Below, piece after piece: positions 1-10,948 of a stretch of 38,714 nucleotides of DNA. Made by a program: the position numbers and the translations under genes. This stretch comes from Gammaproteobacteria bacterium. GTDB taxonomy: Bacteria > Pseudomonadota > Gammaproteobacteria > Pseudomonadales > Balneatricaceae. Location: assembly GCA_028598985.1 (NCBI GenBank), contig JAQRMV010000015.1:1-38714 (forward strand), in the 5' to 3' direction. The notes under the pieces were generated by a model. That model was not told the DNA's origin, searched no databases, and was given only the letters and a program-made list of their open reading frames with translations. Numbering within the stretch: the stretch's first letter is position 1; every line of letters starts with the position of its first letter.

Positions 1-90
1 ATAAGTGTTTTTCTCGCTTTTTATAGATGATTGCGGCATAATGTCGCGCAATGTATTACCCTAAATTTAGTAATAAACCTTGAGGCTTTA

Positions 91-309
91 ATGGCAAAAG
101 AAGACCAGATTGAAATGGAAGGTACTATTGTTGATACCTTACCTAACACTATGTTCCGCGTAGAATTGGAAAATGGCCATGTGGTCATCGCCCATATCTC
201 AGGCAAGATGCGTAAGCACTATATTCGTATTCTCACTGGCGATAAGGTGAAAGTTGAATTAACGCCATATGATCTTACTAAAGGTCGTATTACCTACCGC
301 GCTCGCTAA
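91..309 (+). CDS. infA: Translation initiation factor IF-1
   Basis: A 72-residue S1/OB-fold protein that binds the 30S A site during initiation and acts with IF-2 and IF-3 in the cytoplasm. The protein begins [11 protein letters not shown] and ends KGRITYRAR, the typical beginning and end of bacterial IF-1, and the length matches the family exactly. The frame stays open 20 codons further upstream, but ATG 91 is chosen because it gives the canonical N-terminus and has GAGG at 82-85, five bases upstream. It is convergent with clpA, as in enterobacteria and pseudomonads, and the two share a terminator. I see no tRNA gene between them, unlike E. coli, where serW lies there. Very certain. Confidence 0.97.
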   Translation: MAKEDQIEMEGTIVDTLPNTMFRVELENGHVVIAHISGKMRKHYIRILTGDKVKVELTPYDLTKGRITYRAR

Positions 310-336
310 TCTAACGATTAATCCGCGGATTAGATC

Positions 337-365
337 AAAAAGAGCGCCCTAGGGTGCTCTTTTTG
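337..365. terminator. Bidirectional terminator between infA and clpA
   Basis: The sequence AGAGCGCCCT directly followed by AGGGTGCTCT (341-360) forms a 10-bp stem with one G-T pair, flanked by AAAA on the left and TTTT on the right. It can therefore end transcription of infA rightwards and clpA leftwards. A second perfect 14-bp palindrome centred on CCGCGG (319-332) lies just upstream. Confidence 0.85.
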
Positions 366-366
366 G

Positions 367-2625
367 TTACGCTGGGTCTAACAACTTGATCGAGCGTTTA
401 CTAGGTTTGCTGGTTAAAGTGAGCTTGTTGTTCTTCAACCCTACTAGCAACATACCCCCTGCTGGTGCTAAATCTCCGAATAATAGTAACTCCGCCATAG
501 GCTTTTTGAGCTCTTGTTGTATCAGACGCGCCATAGGCCGTGCACCCATTTCTGGGTCATAGCCTTTTTCTGCAAGCCAGGTGCGGGCTTCTTCACTCAC
601 TTGAAGATGTACTTGTTTGTCCTCTAGTTGAACTTGAAGTTCAACTAAAAACTTATCGACTACACCTAAAATAACGTCTTTTTGCAACGATCCAAACTGG
701 ATAATATCATCAAGGCGGTTGCGGAATTCGGGGCTAAATAAGCGTTTTATTGCTTCCATACCATCAGAACTGTGGTCTTGCTTAGTAAAACCAATAGAGC
801 TACGGCTCATTTGTTCTGCACCCGCGTTGGTGGTCATTACTATGATAACGTTACGAAAGTCGGTCTTACGACCGTTATTATCCGTTAAGGTGCCGCTGTC
901 CATCACCTGTAGCAAAATATTAAACACTTCAGGGTGGGCTTTTTCTATTTCATCTAACAACAACACACAGTGTGGGTTCTGAGTGACCGCTTCTGTTAAC
1001 AGGCCGCCTTGATCAAAACCAACATAACCTGGAGGCGCGCCGATTAAACGGGATACAGTGTGGCGTTCCATGTATTCAGACATATCAAAGCGTATCAGCT
1101 CAATCCCCATAATTCGGGCTAATTGCTGAGTCACTTCGGTTTTACCTACACCTGTAGGGCCTGAGAATAAAAAACTACCCACGGGTTTGTGTGGTGCGTT
1201 AAGCCCTGCTCTTGCTAGCTTTATTGCATTAGCTAAGGTGTCGATTGCCGTGTCTTGGCCAAACACCACCCGCTTAAGGTTTTGTTCTAGGGAGTGCAGT
1301 TGTTCCTTATCGCTTGTAGAGACGCTTTTGGGTGGAATGCGAGCTATTTTAGCAATCACGTCTTCAATTTCGGCTACGCCGACAAAGGATTTACGTTCGG
1401 ATTCTGGAAGTAATTGTTGGAACGCCCCTGCTTCATCGATCACATCTATCGCCTTGTCGGGCATCTTTTTATCGGTAATGTAACGGTCTGCCAGTTCTGC
1501 AGCGGCATTAATCGCTTCTGGTGTATATTCAAGCTTGTGGTGGTTTTCATAACGAGAAATGAGGCCCCTTAATATGGCTTGGGTGTCGGCCACATTAGGT
1601 TCGTCAATATCAATTTTTTGAAAGCGCCGAGCCAAGGCATGATCTTTTTCAAAAATACCTCGAAATTCAGTAAAGGTGGTAGAACCAATACAGCGCAGTT
1701 TACCGGAACTTAACATGGGTTTTAGCAGATTGGAGGCATCCATAGACCCACCTGACGAGGAGCCAGCACCAATAATTGAGTGAATTTCGTCAATAAAAAG
1801 AATAGCATTAGGTGTTTTTTCTATATCTGCCAACAGGCCTTTAAGTCGTTTTTCAAAATCACCTCGGTATTTAGTGCCGGCTAATAAAGCGCCCATGTCT
1901 AGAGAGAATACCTGCGATGTGGCAATAACCTCAGGCACATTACCTTGTTCAATTTGATAAGCTAAACCTTCTGCAATGGCAGTTTTACCAACCCCAGCAT
2001 CGCCCACTAATAAAGGGTTGTTTTTGCGGCGGCGAGACAATACTTGTACTAAACGCTCCAGCTCTTTGGCGCGGCCTATTAGTGGGTCTATGTTACCGTT
2101 ACGAGCTTCTGCATTTAAGTCTGTGGTGTATTTAACAAGGTGACTAGCCTCTTCACTTTCTCCGTCTATGGCCTCACTTCCTTCCATTTCAGATCTGCTA
2201 ACACCGTGGGATAGGTAATTCACTACGTCCACACGTTCAACGTCTAAAGAGTCAAGCAAGTAAGCAGATTGGCTTTCGGTCTCGCTGAAAATGGCTACCA
2301 GCACGTTAGCTCCCGTTACTTCGCCACTTCCAGAAGACTGTACATGGAATACAGCTCGCTGTAATACTCGCTGAAAACCTAATGTAGGCTGCACTTCATA
2401 ATCACCGAGAGATTCGTCCACAACCGGTGTGGTTTCGCTAATGAACTTTTCCAATGGCGTGCTTAATTCCTCCAATGTGACGTTACAGGCATCTAATACT
2501 TCGGTACAGGAAGGGTTGTTGAGTAAGGCTAATAATAAGTGCTCAACTGTCATAAATTCATGACGCTGCCAATTTGCATGCTTATAGGCTTCGCTTAAGC
2601 TTTGTTCCAAATTTTTATCTAACAT
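367..2625 (-). CDS. clpA: ATP-dependent Clp protease ATP-binding subunit ClpA
   Basis: AAA+ unfoldase that feeds substrates, including N-end-rule proteins delivered by ClpS, into the ClpP peptidase. The 752 residues show the Clp N-domain ([15 protein letters not shown] near residue 21), a first AAA module with Walker A GDAGVGKT (208-215) and Walker B LFIDE (276-280), and a second module with Walker A GPTGVGKT (489-496) and [10 protein letters not shown]. The short linker between the modules, without a long coiled-coil, separates it from ClpB. Length agrees with E. coli ClpA (758). It lies 12 bases downstream of clpS, so the two form an operon. No abnormality is seen. Confidence 0.97.
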   Translation of the reverse strand: MLDKNLEQSLSEAYKHANWQRHEFMTVEHLLLALLNNPSCTEVLDACNVTLEELSTPLEKFISETTPVVDESLGDYEVQPTLGFQRVLQRAVFHVQSSGSGEVTGANVLVAIFSETESQSAYLLDSLDVERVDVVNYLSHGVSRSEMEGSEAIDGESEEASHLVKYTTDLNAEARNGNIDPLIGRAKELERLVQVLSRRRKNNPLLVGDAGVGKTAIAEGLAYQIEQGNVPEVIATSQVFSLDMGALLAGTKYRGDFEKRLKGLLADIEKTPNAILFIDEIHSIIGAGSSSGGSMDASNLLKPMLSSGKLRCIGSTTFTEFRGIFEKDHALARRFQKIDIDEPNVADTQAILRGLISRYENHHKLEYTPEAINAAAELADRYITDKKMPDKAIDVIDEAGAFQQLLPESERKSFVGVAEIEDVIAKIARIPPKSVSTSDKEQLHSLEQNLKRVVFGQDTAIDTLANAIKLARAGLNAPHKPVGSFLFSGPTGVGKTEVTQQLARIMGIELIRFDMSEYMERHTVSRLIGAPPGYVGFDQGGLLTEAVTQNPHCVLLLDEIEKAHPEVFNILLQVMDSGTLTDNNGRKTDFRNVIIVMTTNAGAEQMSRSSIGFTKQDHSSDGMEAIKRLFSPEFRNRLDDIIQFGSLQKDVILGVVDKFLVELQVQLEDKQVHLQVSEEARTWLAEKGYDPEMGARPMARLIQQELKKPMAELLLFGDLAPAGGMLLVGLKNNKLTLTSKPSKRSIKLLDPA

Positions 2626-2637
2626 GGCTTGTTTCCT

Positions 2638-3033
2638 CTAAGAAGATGCTTCAACTTCACATAGCAAGGGGTGTTTATTTTGTCGCGAGTATTGGTTTAC
2701 TTGCATGGCTTTTGTTTCTGCCACGTCTTTAGTATAGACACCACACACACCTTTGCCTTGGGTATGTACCGCGAGCATGATTTGAGTGGCTTGATCTTCG
2801 TTATGATTAAAGAAGTTTGCCAGGATATCAATCACAAATTCCATAGGTGTGTAGTCATCATTTAACAATACAACCTTGTATAGGGACGGTTGGGAAATTT
2901 TGGATCGTGTTTGCTCAATAACTTGTAAGTCGTGATTGTCGTCTGGCTCGCCATGGTCGTCTTGAGCCATTAATGGAGCAATATAGCCTGGATGCTTCAG
3001 GTGTGAGTGGTTAAGAGCAGAAAAGGTGGGCAT
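2638..3033 (-). CDS. clpS: ClpA adaptor protein ClpS
   Basis: Small adaptor that binds N-degron residues (Leu, Phe, Tyr, Trp) and docks on the ClpA N-domain. The core carries [15 protein letters not shown], the NDD triad that lines the substrate pocket, and [16 protein letters not shown] with the pocket histidine, ending [11 protein letters not shown]. The C-terminal half is closest in memory to pseudomonad ClpS ([13 protein letters not shown]). The start is uncertain: ATG 3033 gives 131 residues with a weak AGAG ribosome site, while an internal ATG at 2970 (MAQDDHGE) gives 110 residues, nearer E. coli length, but has no visible ribosome site. Divergent from cspD, the usual arrangement. Confidence 0.95.
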   Translation of the reverse strand: MPTFSALNHSHLKHPGYIAPLMAQDDHGEPDDNHDLQVIEQTRSKISQPSLYKVVLLNDDYTPMEFVIDILANFFNHNEDQATQIMLAVHTQGKGVCGVYTKDVAETKAMQVNQYSRQNKHPLLCEVEASS

Positions 3034-3179
3034 TAGTAGACTCTAAGTTTGAAGATTGTATTCATCATAACTTTACTATTGGGCCTATGTCTGCATTTTT
3101 CCAGAGCAGAATTAAAATCTACTGCTAATATTATTCAAAGCCTTCTATTTTAGTGGCTATGATAAAGAGAATTAACAGC

Positions 3180-3407
3180 ATGCAAACAGGCAAGGTAAAA
3201 TGGTTTAATAATGCAAAAGGTTATGGCTTTATTGTTTCTAACGACAATGAAAAACAAGACCTATTCGCTCATTATTCGGAAATCCAATCCGATGGGTACA
3301 AAAGCTTGAAGGCCGGTCAAGATGTTGATTTTGAGCTCACCGATGGCCCTAAAGGGCCACAGGCAGTGAATATAGTGCTTAAGGCAGAGGTGAGGCCGAG
3401 CCACTAA
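3180..3407 (+). CDS. cspD: Cold-shock-domain protein CspD
   Basis: A 75-residue cold-shock domain protein with RNP1 (KGYGFI) and RNP2 (DLFAHY) nucleic-acid binding motifs. CspD of E. coli is a stationary-phase single-stranded DNA binder that inhibits replication; position beside clpS/clpA and the YKSLKAGQ and GPKGPQA segments support CspD rather than CspA. GTG 3153 and ATG 3159 are also in frame, but ATG 3180 has AAGAGA at 3165-3170 and gives the standard MQTGKVKWFNN beginning. An extended -10 (TGC-TAATAT, ending near 3131) is visible in the divergent spacer, without a convincing -35. Confidence 0.93.
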   Translation: MQTGKVKWFNNAKGYGFIVSNDNEKQDLFAHYSEIQSDGYKSLKAGQDVDFELTDGPKGPQAVNIVLKAEVRPSH

Positions 3408-3428
3408 TAACAATGTCCAGGCTTAAGT

Positions 3429-3470
3429 AAGGCATTAAAAAACCAGCCGCAGCTGGTTCTTTAATGCCTT
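3429..3470. terminator. Bidirectional terminator between cspD and icd
   Basis: A long inverted repeat has outer arms AAGGCATTAAA (3429-3439) and TTTAATGCCTT (3460-3470) and inner arms AACCAGC / GCTGGTT. The A- and T-rich outer arms allow it to serve both the rightward cspD and the leftward icd transcript. Confidence 0.8.
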
Positions 3471-3482
3471 ATTTTGTAAAAC

Positions 3483-4739
3483 TTACATATTGGCGATAAT
3501 GGCATCACCAAATTCAGAACAAGACAATAATTCAGCATCATCCATTTGACGTTCAAAATCGTAAGTTACAGTTTTGGCGTTAATCGCGCCTTCTGTTCCA
3601 GATAAAATCAAGTCGGCAGCTTCAAACCAACCCATGTGGCGTAACATCATTTCTGCAGATAAAATGATAGATCCAGGGTTCACCTTATCCTGACCTGCAT
3701 ACTTAGGTGCTGTACCATGAGTGGCTTCAAAAATTGCAATGTCATTACTTAAGTTAGCACCAGGTGCAATACCAATACCCCCCACTTCAGCAGCTAAAGC
3801 GTCAGATAAATAATCACCATTTAGGTTTAGCGTTGCAATTACGTCGTATTCTTCAGGGCGCAACAATATCTGTTGCAACATAGCGTCTGCAATAACGTCT
3901 TTAATGATAATTTTCTTGCCCGTATTAGGGTTGGTCATTTCACACCAAGGGCCACCACCTAGCAGGGTTGCCCCAAATTCTTGTTGGGCAATTTCATACC
4001 CCCATTCTTTAAAGGCGCCTTCAGTAAACTTCATGATGTTGCCTTTGTGCACCAAAGTGAGGGAGTCACGATCGTTATCAATGGTGTACTGGATAGCTTT
4101 GCGAACTAAACGCTTAGTCCCTTCTTCGGATACTGGCTTAATGCCTATGCCGCACATTTGGTCAAAACGTATTTTGGTAACGCCCATTTCCTCTTGCAAA
4201 AACTTGATCACTTTGTCGGCTTCTGCAGAACCGGCTTGCCACTCAACGCCTGCATATATATCTTCTGAGTTTTCGCGGAAGATCACCATGTCTACATTTT
4301 CAGGCTTTAGTACTGGGCTTGGCACACCAGTGAACCAGCGCACTGGGCGCTGACACACGTATAGATCTAATTCTTGGCGAAGGGCTACGTTTAATGAACG
4401 AATACCACCACCCACTGGTGTGGTTAAGGGCCCTTTGATTCCCACTTTAAATTCTTTAAAGGCGGCTAAGGTTTCTTCAGGCATCCAAGTATCTGCGTCA
4501 TAAGTGACCGTGGCTTTTTCACCAGCGTATACTTCCATCCAGTTAATCTTCTTGGTACCACCAAAGGCTTTTTCTACCGCAGCGTCTACAACTTTAAGCA
4601 TGACGGGAGAAACATCAAAACCAATGCCATCGCCTTCAATATAAGGGATAATAGGATCGTTAGGCACATTAAGAGAAAGGTCGGCGTTAACAGTGATCTT
4701 GGAGCCCTGCTCTGGTACTGTAATATTTTGATAGGTCAT
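3483..4739 (-). CDS. icd: NADP-dependent isocitrate dehydrogenase
   Basis: TCA-cycle enzyme converting isocitrate to 2-oxoglutarate, CO2 and NADPH. The 418 residues match E. coli Icd (416) in length. The active-site segment [15 protein letters not shown] includes Ser115, equivalent to E. coli Ser113, which AceK phosphorylates to divert flux to the glyoxylate shunt. [14 protein letters not shown] and the NADP-site region [13 protein letters not shown] also agree with the prokaryotic homodimeric type. A good ribosome site (GGAG within TTGGAGAAAAC) precedes ATG 4739. Transcribed away from rluE. Confidence 0.97.
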   Translation of the reverse strand: MTYQNITVPEQGSKITVNADLSLNVPNDPIIPYIEGDGIGFDVSPVMLKVVDAAVEKAFGGTKKINWMEVYAGEKATVTYDADTWMPEETLAAFKEFKVGIKGPLTTPVGGGIRSLNVALRQELDLYVCQRPVRWFTGVPSPVLKPENVDMVIFRENSEDIYAGVEWQAGSAEADKVIKFLQEEMGVTKIRFDQMCGIGIKPVSEEGTKRLVRKAIQYTIDNDRDSLTLVHKGNIMKFTEGAFKEWGYEIAQQEFGATLLGGGPWCEMTNPNTGKKIIIKDVIADAMLQQILLRPEEYDVIATLNLNGDYLSDALAAEVGGIGIAPGANLSNDIAIFEATHGTAPKYAGQDKVNPGSIILSAEMMLRHMGWFEAADLILSGTEGAINAKTVTYDFERQMDDAELLSCSEFGDAIIANM

Positions 4740-4779
4740 GTTTTCTCCAAACGCTTAATTAACTTGAGGTGTAGGTAAG

Positions 4780-4799
4780 CGACCTAAAAGGTCGTTTTT
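4780..4799 (+). terminator. Terminator-like hairpin in the icd-rluE divergent spacer
   Basis: CGACCT (4780-4785), loop AAA, AGGTCG (4789-4794) followed by TTTTT (4795-4799). It reads as an intrinsic terminator only in the rightward direction, about 105 bases before rluE. Leftwards it would form a stem-loop in the icd leader without a T tract. No gene upstream on the + strand needs ending, so it could be an attenuator for rluE or a block to antisense transcription. Confidence 0.5.
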
Positions 4800-4903
4800 G
4801 TAGTCTGTGATGATTATAGCTTGAATGCTCCTGCAGTCCCAAGGAATCATGTAGTTATTTTACAAAATTCTAACCATTCACAGAACCAATAGGAAATCAT
4901 TAG

Positions 4904-5497
4904 GTGTCTAATATCCTCGTTTTTAACAAACCATACAAGGTGTTAAGTCAATTCCAAGACGACCAGGGCCGCTCAACTTTGTCCGATTACATCAATGTTC
5001 CGGAATTTTATGCTGCGGGACGTTTAGATTACGATTCTGAAGGGTTGATGGTGTTAACCAATAATGGTCAGTTACAGCATCAAATCTCCGACCCTAAACA
5101 TAAACTAGAAAAAACCTATTGGGTGCAGGTAGAAGGTCAGGTGAGTGAGGATCAACTTAAACGGTTACGTGCAGGACCTTTGCTGAAAGATGGCCCTACT
5201 CTGCCTGCAAAAGTAAGATTACTGGGCGCTGAAGTGAAAGGTTTGTGGCCCCGAGTACCGCCTATCAGAGAACGTGCGACGATCCCAACTCAATGGCTAG
5301 AAATCAGAATAACCCAAGGTCGTAATCGACAAGTTAGACGTATGACTGCGGCAGTTGAATTGCCAACCTTACGATTAATTCGAATGGCTATCGGTAATTG
5401 GAGGCTTAAAGGCCTAAGTGTGGGTGAGTGGCGCCTTGAGGAGGTCAACACAGTAGGAAGCAGGCAATCAAACAGCAGTCGACTACGTAGAAAGTAA
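4904..5497 (+). CDS. rluE: 23S rRNA pseudouridine(2457) synthase RluE
   Basis: RsuA-family pseudouridine synthase. E. coli RluE modifies U2457 of 23S rRNA. The catalytic aspartate is in AAGRLDYDSEGL (Asp42), and the family closing segment ITQGRNRQVRRMTAAVELPTLRLIR is present. The protein starts directly at the catalytic domain (ILVFNKPYKVLSQF) with no S4 domain, as in RluE. The start is GTG 4904, supported by AGGA at 4891-4894. Its place between icd and mnmA matches the E. coli order icd-rluE-nudJ-mnmA. The Lys/Arg/Ser-rich tail (SRQSNSSRLRRK) is unconserved. It ends five bases from the convergent moaE. Confidence 0.92.
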   Translation: MSNILVFNKPYKVLSQFQDDQGRSTLSDYINVPEFYAAGRLDYDSEGLMVLTNNGQLQHQISDPKHKLEKTYWVQVEGQVSEDQLKRLRAGPLLKDGPTLPAKVRLLGAEVKGLWPRVPPIRERATIPTQWLEIRITQGRNRQVRRMTAAVELPTLRLIRMAIGNWRLKGLSVGEWRLEEVNTVGSRQSNSSRLRRK

Positions 5498-5502
5498 GCT
5501 AT

Positions 5503-5961
5503 TTACCAGCGTTGGTCTGCCTGCTGGTCTGAATCTTTGGCAGACACCCACTTTTTCCCTTGATCTGTATATTCTGCTTTCCAAAATGGAGCCTCCTGCT
5601 TTAGATAGTCCATAACAAACTCACAGGCATTAAACGCATCACTTCTATGACGAGCAGCCACACCCACCATAACAATTTGGTCATGGCGTTTTAGTTTACC
5701 TACCCTATGTATTAAGTGGATACCCTCTAAGGCCCAGCGCTGGTGGGCTTTGTTTATTATTTGTTGTAAGCACGATTCCGTCATTCCCGGATAATGCTCT
5801 AGCTCCATGGCATCTACTTTGGCATTGTCTAAGTCTCTAACAAGGCCCACAAACAGCACCACTGCACCGGTTTGAGCAGGGTTAATCTGTAATAATTGCT
5901 GATAATGGTGGGTGAGGTCGAAATCAGTTTCTTGTACAAGAATGAGGTTGTTCGTTTTCAT
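5503..5961 (-). CDS. moaE: Molybdopterin synthase catalytic subunit MoaE
   Basis: Large subunit of molybdopterin synthase, which transfers sulfur from the MoaD thiocarboxylate to precursor Z to make molybdopterin. The protein has FVGLVRD near residue 38, the HRVGKLKRHDQIVMVGVAARHR segment and the catalytic lysines in KQEAPFWKAEY (Lys121 and Lys128, equivalent to E. coli Lys119 and Lys126). Length of 152 agrees with the family (about 150). No moaD, moaA, moaC or moeA is nearby, so it is an isolated moco gene lying on the opposite strand inside a conserved housekeeping run, in the slot where E. coli has nudJ. Confidence 0.93.
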   Translation of the reverse strand: MKTNNLILVQETDFDLTHHYQQLLQINPAQTGAVVLFVGLVRDLDNAKVDAMELEHYPGMTESCLQQIINKAHQRWALEGIHLIHRVGKLKRHDQIVMVGVAARHRSDAFNACEFVMDYLKQEAPFWKAEYTDQGKKWVSAKDSDQQADQRW

Positions 5962-6066
5962 GCTATTAATAATCCCTTGAATCTCTTTATAAACCTAGGC
6001 GCGAGGACTGGGTTTTGTTAAAATCATGTTTGTTATTTATTCTGCGTTATCACTTGAACTAAATCT

Positions 6067-7156
6067 ATGAGTGTATCTACCACTACACGGGTTATTGTCG
6101 GTATGTCCGGCGGTGTTGACTCGTCTGTATCTGCTTTGCTGTTAATGCAGCAAGGGTATCACGTTGAAGGCCTGTTCATGAAGAACTGGGACGAAGATGA
6201 TGGCACGGAGTACTGTACGGCTAAACAAGATTTGGCCGATGCCCAAGCAGTTTGTGACAAGCTGGGAATTCACCTGCATGCTGCAAACTTCGCTGCGGAA
6301 TACTGGGACAATGTATTTGAACACTTTTTGGCGGAATACAAAGCCGGCCGCACGCCTAACCCAGACATCTTGTGTAACAGAGAGATAAAATTCAAAGCCT
6401 TTTTAGACTATGCCAAAACCCTAGGCGCAGATTATATTGCCACTGGCCATTATGTACAGCGCAAGGGTCAAGGAATGGACTGTAAGCTTATTAAAGGTTT
6501 GGACGGCAATAAAGACCAAAGCTATTTTTTACACGCTATTGGCGCCGCAGAAGTGAGCCAAACATTATTCCCAATAGGTGCCATTGAAAAGCCAGAAGTG
6601 CGTGCCATTGCAGAACAGCATGGCCTAGCCAATCATGATAAAAAAGACAGTACAGGCATTTGTTTTATTGGTGAGCGGCGCTTTAAAGATTTTTTGCAAC
6701 AATACCTACCAGCACAACCAGGCAAGATTGAAACCATTAGTGGCGACGTCATCGGTAATCATCAAGGTTTAATGTACCACACCATTGGCCAGCGCCAAGG
6801 ATTAGGGATTGGTGGCTTAGCCAATTATGATGAGTCTGCTTGGTATGTTGTGGATAAAGACTTAGATCGTAATCGTTTGATCGTTACTCAAGGTAAAAAC
6901 CATCCGCGTTTGTTTAAACCCACCCTCACCTGCCAACAACTTATGTGGGTTGATGGCAAGGGGCCCGACTTAACACACGGCAATGGCGTAACACTAAAAG
7001 CAAAGATACGTTACAGACAAGACGACCAAGCATGCACTATCAGTGCCCTGTCTGACGGAAAGCTACAGGTTGATTTTATAGAGTCTCAACGGGCCGTAAC
7101 ACCGGGTCAGTCTATTGTATTTTATGAGGGTGATGTATGTCTTGGAGGAGCTGTTA

Positions 7157-7164
<8 letters not shown>
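6067..7164 (+). CDS. mnmA: tRNA-specific 2-thiouridylase MnmA
   Basis: Adds the 2-thio group to wobble uridine 34 of tRNA Lys, Glu and Gln, using ATP and persulfide sulfur relayed by TusE. The 365 residues show the PP-loop SGGVDS (14-19), the catalytic [12 protein letters not shown] (Asp100, Cys103) and the second redox cysteine in STGICFIG (Cys199), with the tRNA-binding and beta-barrel domains following. Length matches E. coli MnmA (368). hflD overlaps its 3' end, giving the conserved mnmA-hflD-purB operon. Confidence 0.96.
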
Positions 7165-9203
<2,039 letters not shown>

Positions 9204-9205
9204 TA

Positions 9206-10402
9206 ATGAGTGATATTGCGAGTCTTAACGTGTCTTCGTTGGCGCCACTAACCCACTTGGGAGAGCTGTCGGTAGAAGAGTTCATTGCAGATTACTGGCA
9301 ACAAAAACCAGTATGTATACGTAATGGTATCGCCTTTCAACAAGCACTGATTGGTGTGGACGAGCTTGCGGGCTTAGCTTTAGAGGCAGAGGTTGAGTCT
9401 CGTTTGATTGAAAACAAAGGTGATATCAAAGATTGGCAAGTGATTCATGGCCCCCTAACGGATGCCGACTTCAATAAAGAACGAGACTTTCCTTGGACCC
9501 TATTAGTTCAGGGTGTGGATTGTTTCGTCCCCGAGGCCCATGATTTTTTAGCTAAATTTCGCTTCTTGCCTAGCTGGCGCTTAGATGACCTTATGATTAG
9601 CTATGCCACTAAAGGTGCGGGAGTGGGTGCTCATTATGATCGTTATGATGTGTTTTTGATTCAGGGTGAAGGCCAGCGGCAGTGGCAAGTTGGCCAAACA
9701 TGTAGTGAGCATTCAGCGTTAATGGCCCACGACCAACTGTGTTTATTACAAGACTTTGAGTTACACCAAGAATTTACTCTTAACCCAGGTGATATGCTGT
9801 ATATTCCTCCTCTTGTCGCTCATAAAGGGGTAGCCGTTTCGGACGCCTGTGTGACTTACTCGGTAGGATTTCGCTCGCCTTCCCATGGTGATGTACTAAC
9901 CACTTTCGCCGATGAGCGAAATCTAGACATTAGCGCCGATTTGCGTATAAAAGACAATGGTTTTACCGCCAGTAGTGGGGCAATAAGCGCAGACGATGTG
10001 GCAGGCTTGATGCAGTTGATGCGGGATCAAATTACCCCGGAAAACGTAGCCCAGTGGTTTGGAAAATACAGCACAGAAGCCAAATACCCTGCCCTAGATA
10101 TGGCCGAAGAAGCCATGGACCAAAACGAACTAGACAGCATTATCGCTGATAACTATGGTGTGTTACGGGTTTCTGAGGGAGTTCGGCTGGCTTATACATG
10201 GCAAGGGGATGGCGGCATGACCTTATTTATTCAAGGCGAAGCGCTGCCTTGTCCGCCACAAGCCACTAGCTTTGTAGAAGCTATTGCTGATCAATGGTTG
10301 ATTGAAGTTGACGAGTTGGGTGTGCTGGTAGAAGATGACGCATCTAAAGCAATGTTACTTATTTTGCACAATCAAGGTTATTTATACTTCGCAGATGAAT
10401 AA
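9206..10402 (+). CDS. roxA: Ribosomal oxygenase RoxA (50S L16 arginine hydroxylase), JmjC/cupin
   Basis: Fe(II)/2-oxoglutarate oxygenase; E. coli RoxA (YcfD) hydroxylates Arg81 of ribosomal protein L16. The JmjC metal triad is visible as HYD (His143, Asp145) in GVGAHYDRYDVFLIQGEGQRQW and the distal His206 in YIPPLVAHKGVA. The C-terminal part, after about residue 230, matches the dimerisation and winged-helix region of the family. At 398 residues it is slightly longer than E. coli (373). The start, two bases after the purB stop, suggests translational coupling. Synteny with purB/mnmA is like E. coli. Confidence 0.92.
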   Translation: MSDIASLNVSSLAPLTHLGELSVEEFIADYWQQKPVCIRNGIAFQQALIGVDELAGLALEAEVESRLIENKGDIKDWQVIHGPLTDADFNKERDFPWTLLVQGVDCFVPEAHDFLAKFRFLPSWRLDDLMISYATKGAGVGAHYDRYDVFLIQGEGQRQWQVGQTCSEHSALMAHDQLCLLQDFELHQEFTLNPGDMLYIPPLVAHKGVAVSDACVTYSVGFRSPSHGDVLTTFADERNLDISADLRIKDNGFTASSGAISADDVAGLMQLMRDQITPENVAQWFGKYSTEAKYPALDMAEEAMDQNELDSIIADNYGVLRVSEGVRLAYTWQGDGGMTLFIQGEALPCPPQATSFVEAIADQWLIEVDELGVLVEDDASKAMLLILHNQGYLYFADE

Positions 10403-10408
10403 TTATTA

Positions 10409-10903
10409 CTATGTATTTGGTTTCAGTACCAAAGCATGGGGCGCAACTAAAACGCCGTTATTGTCGGCATAAATGAAATGCCCAGGAGTAAAGGTAACAC
10501 CGCCAAAGTGTACTTTTTGGTTAATATCCCCCAACCCTCGTTTTTCGGTCTTCATTGGATGTGCAGCCAATGCCTGAACGCCTAGATTGATACCACCTAT
10601 GGCATTTACATCCCTAATGCAGCCATAAATAACCATGCCTTCCCAGCCATTAGATGCGGCCTTTTCAGCCAATAGATCACCTAATAGTGCCCGCCTAAGT
10701 GAACCCCCTCCATCAACCACTAGCACTTTACCAGTGCCATCTTGGCCTGCAAGCTCACGTACTTTTGAGTTGTCTTCATGGCATTTTAAGGTCACAATTT
10801 CGCCGCTAAAGCGTTCTTTAGCTCCAAAGTTCATCAACATGGGTTCTACGACATGAACCAGATCTTCAAACTGGTCACATAATTCGGGTAATAAATCTTG
10901 CAT
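10409..10903 (-). CDS. rraA: RraA-family protein (RNase E inhibitor / HMG-aldolase fold)
   Basis: Homotrimeric RraA fold. E. coli RraA binds RNase E and inhibits mRNA decay, while relatives are class II 4-hydroxy-4-methyl-2-oxoglutarate aldolases and oxaloacetate decarboxylases. The 164 residues contain [40 protein letters not shown]. This keeps the Arg-Asp pair of the metal-dependent aldolases (IRD), whereas E. coli RraA, from memory, has Arg-Gln there. Function could therefore be aldolase or decarboxylase, RNase E regulation, or both. It lies 45 bases after the RluA-type gene on the same strand and may be the last gene of the propionate transcript. Confidence 0.85.
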   Translation of the reverse strand: MQDLLPELCDQFEDLVHVVEPMLMNFGAKERFSGEIVTLKCHEDNSKVRELAGQDGTGKVLVVDGGGSLRRALLGDLLAEKAASNGWEGMVIYGCIRDVNAIGGINLGVQALAAHPMKTEKRGLGDINQKVHFGGVTFTPGHFIYADNNGVLVAPHALVLKPNT

Positions 10904-10948
10904 AACGAATAATCCTAGGCTTGTTCACAACCAATACAGAACACGATT

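Noticed and set aside
310..366. tRNA gene between infA and clpA, as in E. coli (serW)
   Set aside because: The gap is 57 bp, too short for a serine tRNA, and holds only two palindromes.
3344..3359. TGGCCC-TAAA-GGGCCA hairpin inside cspD
   Set aside because: It is fully explained by the conserved coding sequence for Gly-Pro-Lys-Gly-Pro. I see no evidence for a regulatory role.
3904..4353. A 149-codon open frame antisense to icd
   Set aside because: It lies wholly inside the strongly conserved icd gene, has no ribosome site and no recognisable domain. It is a shadow of codon usage.
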